NCBI RefSeq assembly: GCF_027531545.1
Contig: NZ_JAPZSC010000001.1
Span: forward strand, 124,001-188,000
Origin: Silanimonas sp.
Lineage (GTDB): Bacteria; Pseudomonadota; Gammaproteobacteria; Xanthomonadales; Xanthomonadaceae
Length of the DNA stretch: 64,000 bases
Reading direction: 5' to 3'
Below, in pieces: positions 58,705 through 64,000 of the stretch. The notes under the pieces were generated by a model. The model had not been told where the DNA came from. It made no database searches and was given only the letters and a program-made list of their open reading frames with translations. Position 1 is the stretch's first letter, and every line of letters begins with the position of its first letter. The translations under genes were made by a program, and so were the position numbers.

Positions 58705-59727
58705 ATGACCCACCGCCACCCGCTGGTCCTCGTCCTCGCCGCGATGCTCGGCGGCCTCGCGGGCTGCAGCGGCGAGCAGGCACCGCCGCTGGCTGCGATC
58801 ACGCTCGATGCCTCGCGCGTGGCCGTGGCCGGTCTTTCGTCCGGTGCGTACATGGCCACCCAGGTGCACGTCGCGCTGAACACGCGCGTGCACGGCGCGG
58901 CGCTTGTGGCCGGCGGGCCCTACGGCTGCGCGCAGGGACAACTCGAGATCGCACTCGGCCCGTGCATGACGGCGCAGCCCGCCCTGCCGGAGACGGCGAC
59001 GCTCGTCGCGAGCGCGGAACAGCGCGCCGCGCAGGGCACGATCGATCCCCTGTCGGCGTTCGACGGCGACCGCGTGTTCGTCATGCACGGCACGGGCGAT
59101 GCGCTGGTCTCGCCGTCGCTCGCTCCGGTGACGGCGGACGTGCTCCGCGCCCTCGCGGGCGATTCGGCCAAGGTGACGCTCGACGACCAGCGGGCCTTCG
59201 GGCACGGCTGGCCGACGTTGGATGCCGGCGCCCCGTGCGAGCAGCCCGTTTCCCCGTGGCTGCTCGACTGCCGCATTGATGCGGCCGGAGAAACGATGGC
59301 CGCGCTGTTCGGCGTCGAAGCTTCACCGCCCGCGGCCGCCGCAGCGGCCAGCGACGGCACCTTGGCCCGCTTCGACCAACGCGAACTGGCACCCGACGGT
59401 GCGGCGGGCTTGGCCGATACCGGCTTCGTCTACACACCGAAGGCCTGCGCCGGTGCGGCCTGCGGCGTGCTGGTGGTGTTCCACGGCTGCCAGCAGAACG
59501 AGGAGACCGTGGGCGAGGCTTTCGTGCGCGATGCCGGCTTCAACCGCTGGGCCGACGTGCATCGCGTCGTCGTGGTCTATCCTCAGACGCAATCGAGCTA
59601 CATGCCGCTGAATCCGAAAGCATGCTGGGACTGGTGGGGCTACGGCGGCGCCGACTACGACCTGAGGACGGGCGGGCAGATCCGCTTCGTCGCGGCCGTG
59701 CTCGACCGCCTCGCCGGCACGCGCTGA
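58705..59727 (+). CDS. Extracellular PHB depolymerase-family esterase (lipoprotein)
   Basis: Lipobox LGGLAGCSG; VAVAGLSSGAYMATQVHVALNTRVHGAALVAGGPYGCA; VLVVFHGCQQNEETVGEAFVRDAGFNRWADVHRVVVVYPQT; KACWDWWGY. Confidence 0.88.
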   Translation: MTHRHPLVLVLAAMLGGLAGCSGEQAPPLAAITLDASRVAVAGLSSGAYMATQVHVALNTRVHGAALVAGGPYGCAQGQLEIALGPCMTAQPALPETATLVASAEQRAAQGTIDPLSAFDGDRVFVMHGTGDALVSPSLAPVTADVLRALAGDSAKVTLDDQRAFGHGWPTLDAGAPCEQPVSPWLLDCRIDAAGETMAALFGVEASPPAAAAAASDGTLARFDQRELAPDGAAGLADTGFVYTPKACAGAACGVLVVFHGCQQNEETVGEAFVRDAGFNRWADVHRVVVVYPQTQSSYMPLNPKACWDWWGYGGADYDLRTGGQIRFVAAVLDRLAGTR

Positions 59728-59764
59728 ACACGAACGCCACCTCGCGTCGCGAGGGCCCATTGGC

Positions 59765-62700
59765 ATGTTGAACGAATGGGGCGTGCTGCTGGCGGCGGTG
59801 CTGTGGCTGGGCCTGCTGTTCGGCACGGCCGTGTGGGGCGAACGCCATCCGCAGGCGCTGTCGAAGCATTGGGGCGTGGTGTTCTCGCTCTCGCTGGCGG
59901 TGTACTGCACCAGCTGGACCTTCTTCGGCACGGTGCAGCAGGCGCGTGATTCCGGCTGGGCGCTGACGCCCACCTTCCTCGGCACGCTGCTGCTGTATGC
60001 ACTGGCTTTCCCGGTGGTGCTGAAGCTCTTCCGACTCGCGCGCGAGCTCAACAGCACTTCCCTGGCCGACTTCATCGCCACACGCCTCGGGCGCAGTTCC
60101 GCGCTGGCCGCCACCGTCACCGCCATCGCGGTGATCGGCATGGTTCCGTACCTCGCACTGCAGCTGAAAGCCGTGGCCATGAGCCATGGCCTCATCACCC
60201 GCGGCAGCGACCTCGCCGCGCCGCCGGAGCAGGACAGTGCGCTGTACGTGGCGATCGCCCTCGGCGCGTTCGCGATGCTGTTCGGCACGCGCCGGGCGTC
60301 GGCCGTCGAGCACAACCGCGGCCTCGTGCTGGCGATGGCGGCGGAATCGCTGCTGAAGCTCGCCGCGATGCTCGGCCTCGGGCTGTGGCTGCTGATGCGG
60401 CCCGGCGGCTGGTCCGACACGCCGCTGCCCGTCGTCGAAGGCGGCACCGACGGCTTCCCCGCCCTGGTGCTGCTCGGCGCGCTGGCGATGCTGACACTGC
60501 CCCACCAGTTCCACGTCGGCATCGTCGAAGCGCGCGACGAAGGCCACCTTCGCACCGCGCGCTGGCTGTTCCCGCTTTACCTCGTGCTGATCGCGCTACC
60601 GGTGCTGCCGCTGGCGATGGCGGGCGAAGCCACCTTGGGCGCCATGGGCGTGCCCGCCGATCTCTACGTGCTGGCCCTGCCCTTGGCCGACGGTGCGCCC
60701 GGCATGGCCCTGCTCGCCTTCCTCGGCGGGCTGTCGGCGGCGACCGGCATGCTGATCCTCGCCACGCTGACGCTCAGCGTGATGATCGGCAACCACTGGC
60801 TCACGCCGCTGCGCCTGCGTGGCGGCTGGCGCGCCGGCGACGGCGATCTGCGCGGTGCCGTGCTGCGCCAGCGTCGCTTCGCCATCGCCGCGGTGCTGGC
60901 GCTGGCCTGGGGCTACAGCCGCGTGCTGGGCGACGACGGCGCGCTCGCCGACCTTGGCGCGCTGTCGTTCTCCGGCCTCGGCACGCTGGCCCCCGCGGTC
61001 GGCTTCGCGCTGTGGCGGCCGCAGACGCCGCCCTGGGCGGTGATCGCCGGCCTGGTCGCAGGCTTCCTGGTCTGGGCGTGGGTGCTGCTGCCGGGCGTGG
61101 CCGAGCCGATGGGCCTCGCGCTCGTCGACCGGAACAGCGCGCCCTTCGGATGGGCGTGGCTGTCGCCGGACGGCCTGTTCGGGCTGGGCGGCTGGAGCCC
61201 CTTGAGCCGCGGCGTGGCCGCCAGCCTCCTGGTGGGCACCGCCGTGCCGCTGCTGCTGGCGAGCTGGCGCGGTACGGCGGGCGACCGCCGTGATGGCCCG
61301 CTCGATGTCGCCGCGGTGAGGCGGCTGGCCTCGCGCTTCCTGGCTACGGATCGCCTCGACGCCGCGCTGCGCGATGCGCCGGCCACCGGACTGCTGCCCG
61401 CGGCGCAGTTGGCCCGCGTGGAACGCGAACTGGCGGCCGTCGTCGGCGCCTCCTCCGCGCGCCTGCTGCTCGATGCGCTGCGCCAGCCCAGCGGCCCGGC
61501 GCCGGAGCAGGTGGCGGAACTCGTCGACGAGGCCACGCAGGGTCTGCGCTTCAACCAGCAGCTTCTCGAAGTGGCGCTCGAGCACATGAGCCAAGGCATC
61601 AGCGTCGTCGACCGCGAGCTGCGCCTCGTGGTGTGGAACCGCCGCTACCGCGAGATCTTCGGCTACCCCGAGGGCCTGCTGCAGGTGGGTCTGCCCGTCG
61701 CGGCGCTGGTGGAACACAACCTGCGTCGCGGTCTGACGGGCGATCTCGATGTCGCCCGCGGCCTCGAACAACGCCTCGCGCACATGCGCGCCGGCACGCC
61801 GTACTTGAGCGAGCGGCGCATCGGCGATGCGGTGATCGAGATCCGTGGCGAACCGATGCCCGGCGGCGGCTTCGTCGCCACCTTCACCGACGTGACGGTG
61901 TTCCGCGCCAGCGAGGACGCGCTGCGCCGCGATGCCGAGACCCTCGAAGCCCGCGTGGACGAGCGCACGCGCGAACTCGTGGAGGCCAAGGCGGAAGCCG
62001 AGCGCGCCAACCAGGCCAAGACGCGCTTCCTCGCCGCCGTGAGCCACGACCTGACGCAGCCGCTGCACGCCGCGCGCTTGTTCACCGATGCGCTGGCGCA
62101 GCGCAGCGAGGACGCGGGCGTCGCACCGCAGGTGGCGCGCATCGCCGGCGCATTGGAATCCGCGGAAGACCTGCTCGGCGGCCTGCTCGATATCTCGCGG
62201 CTCGATGCCGGCGGCCTCGCCGCGCAGCCGGTCGACCTGCCGCTGCAACCGCTGCTCGACGGGTTGGCGCGGGAAGCCGGCGTCATGGCGGAGGCGAAGG
62301 GCCTCTCGCTGCGCTGCGTGCCGACGTCCGCCTGGGTGCGCAGCGACCCGCAACTGCTGCGCCGCGTGCTGCAGAACTTCCTCGCCAACGCGGTGCGCTA
62401 CACGCCGCGCGGTGGACTCGTGCTCGGTGTGCGCCGACGCGGAACGAACGCGCTGGCCATCGAGGTTTGGGACAGCGGCATCGGCATCGCGCCCGAGCAG
62501 CAGCGCCTCGTGTTCGAGGAGTTCCGCCGCCTGCAGCGCGGCGGACAGGGCCTCGGCCTCGGCCTCGCCATCGCCGACCGTCTCGCAAGACTGCTCGACG
62601 CTCCGCTCGCATTGCGCTCCCGCCCGGGCCGCGGCAGCGTGTTCTCGATCACCGTCGCCCGCGTCGCCGCTCGATCCACCCATGCCGCGACGGCCCCGGT

Positions 62701-63085
62701 GCCCGCCGCTGCCGCGGCGGACCTGCCGCTGCGGATTCTGGTGGTCGACAACGACAACGTCGTGCTGGAGGCCACGCGTCAGTGGCTCGAAAGCTGGGGC
62801 GCGACGGTGCGCACCGCCACAACGCCCGACGAGGCCCTGCGCGAAGCCGCCGCCCTGTCGCCACAGGCCTGGGTGCTCGACTTCCACTTGGACGACGGCG
62901 CCACCGGCGATGCCTTGCACCAGGCCCTCACGCTGCGCCATCCGCGCGGCATCGGGATCGTCGTCAGCGCGGACCACGGCGAGGCTGTCCGCCAGGCCGT
63001 GCTGGCCGTCGGTGCCACGCCCCTGACGAAACCGCTGAAGCCCCTGCGCCTGAAGTCACTGCTGGCCGCATTGGCCCGCGCCTGA
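59765..63085 (+). CDS. Hybrid sensor histidine kinase/response regulator with sodium:solute symporter-like sensor region (CrbS/MxtR-like)
   Basis: About 12 TM N-terminus with SSS features; PAS; HisKA LAAVSHDLTQPLHAARLFTDAL; HATPase FLANAVRYTPRGGLVLGVRRRG..GQGLGLGLAIADRLARLL; C-terminal REC ILVVDNDNVVLEATRQWLESWGA..VLDFHLDDG. Confidence 0.9.
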   Translation: MLNEWGVLLAAVLWLGLLFGTAVWGERHPQALSKHWGVVFSLSLAVYCTSWTFFGTVQQARDSGWALTPTFLGTLLLYALAFPVVLKLFRLARELNSTSLADFIATRLGRSSALAATVTAIAVIGMVPYLALQLKAVAMSHGLITRGSDLAAPPEQDSALYVAIALGAFAMLFGTRRASAVEHNRGLVLAMAAESLLKLAAMLGLGLWLLMRPGGWSDTPLPVVEGGTDGFPALVLLGALAMLTLPHQFHVGIVEARDEGHLRTARWLFPLYLVLIALPVLPLAMAGEATLGAMGVPADLYVLALPLADGAPGMALLAFLGGLSAATGMLILATLTLSVMIGNHWLTPLRLRGGWRAGDGDLRGAVLRQRRFAIAAVLALAWGYSRVLGDDGALADLGALSFSGLGTLAPAVGFALWRPQTPPWAVIAGLVAGFLVWAWVLLPGVAEPMGLALVDRNSAPFGWAWLSPDGLFGLGGWSPLSRGVAASLLVGTAVPLLLASWRGTAGDRRDGPLDVAAVRRLASRFLATDRLDAALRDAPATGLLPAAQLARVERELAAVVGASSARLLLDALRQPSGPAPEQVAELVDEATQGLRFNQQLLEVALEHMSQGISVVDRELRLVVWNRRYREIFGYPEGLLQVGLPVAALVEHNLRRGLTGDLDVARGLEQRLAHMRAGTPYLSERRIGDAVIEIRGEPMPGGGFVATFTDVTVFRASEDALRRDAETLEARVDERTRELVEAKAEAERANQAKTRFLAAVSHDLTQPLHAARLFTDALAQRSEDAGVAPQVARIAGALESAEDLLGGLLDISRLDAGGLAAQPVDLPLQPLLDGLAREAGVMAEAKGLSLRCVPTSAWVRSDPQLLRRVLQNFLANAVRYTPRGGLVLGVRRRGTNALAIEVWDSGIGIAPEQQRLVFEEFRRLQRGGQGLGLGLAIADRLARLLDAPLALRSRPGRGSVFSITVARVAARSTHAATAPVPAAAAADLPLRILVVDNDNVVLEATRQWLESWGATVRTATTPDEALREAAALSPQAWVLDFHLDDGATGDALHQALTLRHPRGIGIVVSADHGEAVRQAVLAVGATPLTKPLKPLRLKSLLAALARA

Positions 63086-63123
63086 GTCGCCACGCGGCGC
63101 GGCGCGCCCCGCGTCGGCCGCGG

Positions 63124-63765
63124 CTACTCCCCGGCCAGCCCGCTCAGCAGCACGCCCGCCTGCGTGCGATTGCGCACGCCGAGCTTTTCGAAGACGACGG
63201 TGAGATGGGCCTTCACCGTGCGCTCCTGGATGCCGAGCTCATCGGCGATCTGCTTGTTGAGCCGCCCTTCGGCGACGCGCTGCAGCACCTTCAACTGCTG
63301 CGGCGAAAGGGTCGCTAGACGCGCAGCCAGCGATTCTGAGGCGGCGTCGCGCGGCGTGCGCGCCAGCAGCTCGCGCAAGGCCGACGGCATCCACGTCTCG
63401 CCGGCCAAGAGGGCACGCACGCCGGCATGCAGCTCCTCGGTGCCGGCGTGTTTGGTGAGGTAGCCGCATGCGCCCATGGCGAGGGCGCGGCGCACGGTGG
63501 CGGGGTCGTCCTGCCCGGAGAGGATCGCCACCGCCACGCCCGGATGCGCGGCACGCAGCTCGCCCAGCGCGAGCAGGCCGTGCGTACCGGGCAGCTGCAG
63601 GTCGAGCAGCACGAGGTCGGTGTCCGGGGCTTCGGCCAGCGCGGCTTGGGCACTGGCGAGATCGCCGGCCTCATCGATACGCGCGCCGGCCAAGCCGGCG
63701 GCCAGCGTCTGCCGCAGGGCAAGGCGGTAGAGCGGGTGGTCGTCGACGATCAGCAGGTGGTGCAT
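63124..63765 (-). CDS. LuxR-family response regulator transcription factor (CrbR/ErdR-like)
   Basis: HHLLIVDDHPLYRLALRQTL..DLVLLDLQLPGTHGL; LSPQQLKVLQRVAEGRLNKQIADELGIQERTVKAHLTVVFEKLGVRNRTQAGVL. Confidence 0.92.
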   Translation of the reverse strand: MHHLLIVDDHPLYRLALRQTLAAGLAGARIDEAGDLASAQAALAEAPDTDLVLLDLQLPGTHGLLALGELRAAHPGVAVAILSGQDDPATVRRALAMGACGYLTKHAGTEELHAGVRALLAGETWMPSALRELLARTPRDAASESLAARLATLSPQQLKVLQRVAEGRLNKQIADELGIQERTVKAHLTVVFEKLGVRNRTQAGVLLSGLAGE

Positions 63766-63782
63766 GGCGGCAGCTTAGCCGC

Positions 63783-64000
63783 TCACTGCGCCGTCCACCC
63801 GCCATCCACCGGCAGCGCCGCGCCGTTGAGGTTGTGGGCTTCGCGGCGACACAGCCACAGGGCGAGGGATGCAATCTCCGCCGGCAGGGTCATGCGCAGG
63901 CTGGGCTGCTTCTCCGCCAGCAGGGCGCGGATGCCGGCATCGCGGTCGCCGTCGACGGCGCGCGCGGCGATCTGCGGTTCGATCAGCGGCGTCTCCACCC
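63783..64000 (-). CDS. SDR-family dehydrogenase C-terminus, resembling 3-hydroxybutyrate dehydrogenase; 5' end outside window
   Basis: LLAEKQPSLRMTLPAEIASLALWLCRREAHNLNGAALPVDGGWTAQ; SDR C-terminal DGGW motif; LLxEKQPS and DGGWTAQ as in bacterial BDHs. Confidence 0.75.
   Translation of the reverse strand, partial: VETPLIEPQIAARAVDGDRDAGIRALLAEKQPSLRMTLPAEIASLALWLCRREAHNLNGAALPVDGGWTAQ

Noticed and set aside
60596-62977. 793-aa minus-strand ORF
   Set aside because: Shadow of the hybrid histidine kinase gene.
1-64000. CRISPR arrays, rRNA operons, prophage, IS elements, toxin-antitoxin or named defence systems
   Set aside because: No regular repeat-spacer pattern, rRNA signature, phage structural, transposase or defence-type ORF recognised in either strand.

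Overview
High-GC bacterial chromosomal window, gene-dense on both strands. Gene content (tRNA-Lys-queC-queE-cpoB-pal-tolBARQ-ybgC-ruvB-ruvA-ruvC-yebC-aspS, relA, hrpA, rsgA, gltBD, amn) and MGRxxxIEGRKNA-type YebC suggest a Lysobacterales/Xanthomonadales-like gammaproteobacterium (inference). About 50 CDSs and one tRNA are supported; no rRNA, CRISPR array, prophage or transposase was seen. Most of the window is ordinary core genome. The most interesting items are: (1) a two-gene operon of unknown exported proteins whose upstream gene has a strong RBS/ATG followed by a 15-nt poly-C tract that throws the frame off by one, i.e. a candidate phase-variable locus (34803-36281); (2) a dispersed non-coding two-module repeat (27605-27876 and 54566-54926) with hairpins whose apical loops carry GGA and whose stems show compensatory changes; (3) a composite gene scar next to tRNA-Lys joining an SBP 5' end to an internal CocE-hydrolase fragment; (4) a duplicated, frameshifted gltB leader plus 5' end flanking a GNAT gene; (5) a PHB depolymerase / GntP permease / TonB receptor / CrbSR-like regulator / 3-hydroxybutyrate-dehydrogenase-like neighbourhood; (6) a Grx - Cys-less IscA-like - rhodanese fusion protein. 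All calls are made by eye from sequence and the supplied ORFs; no searches were run.
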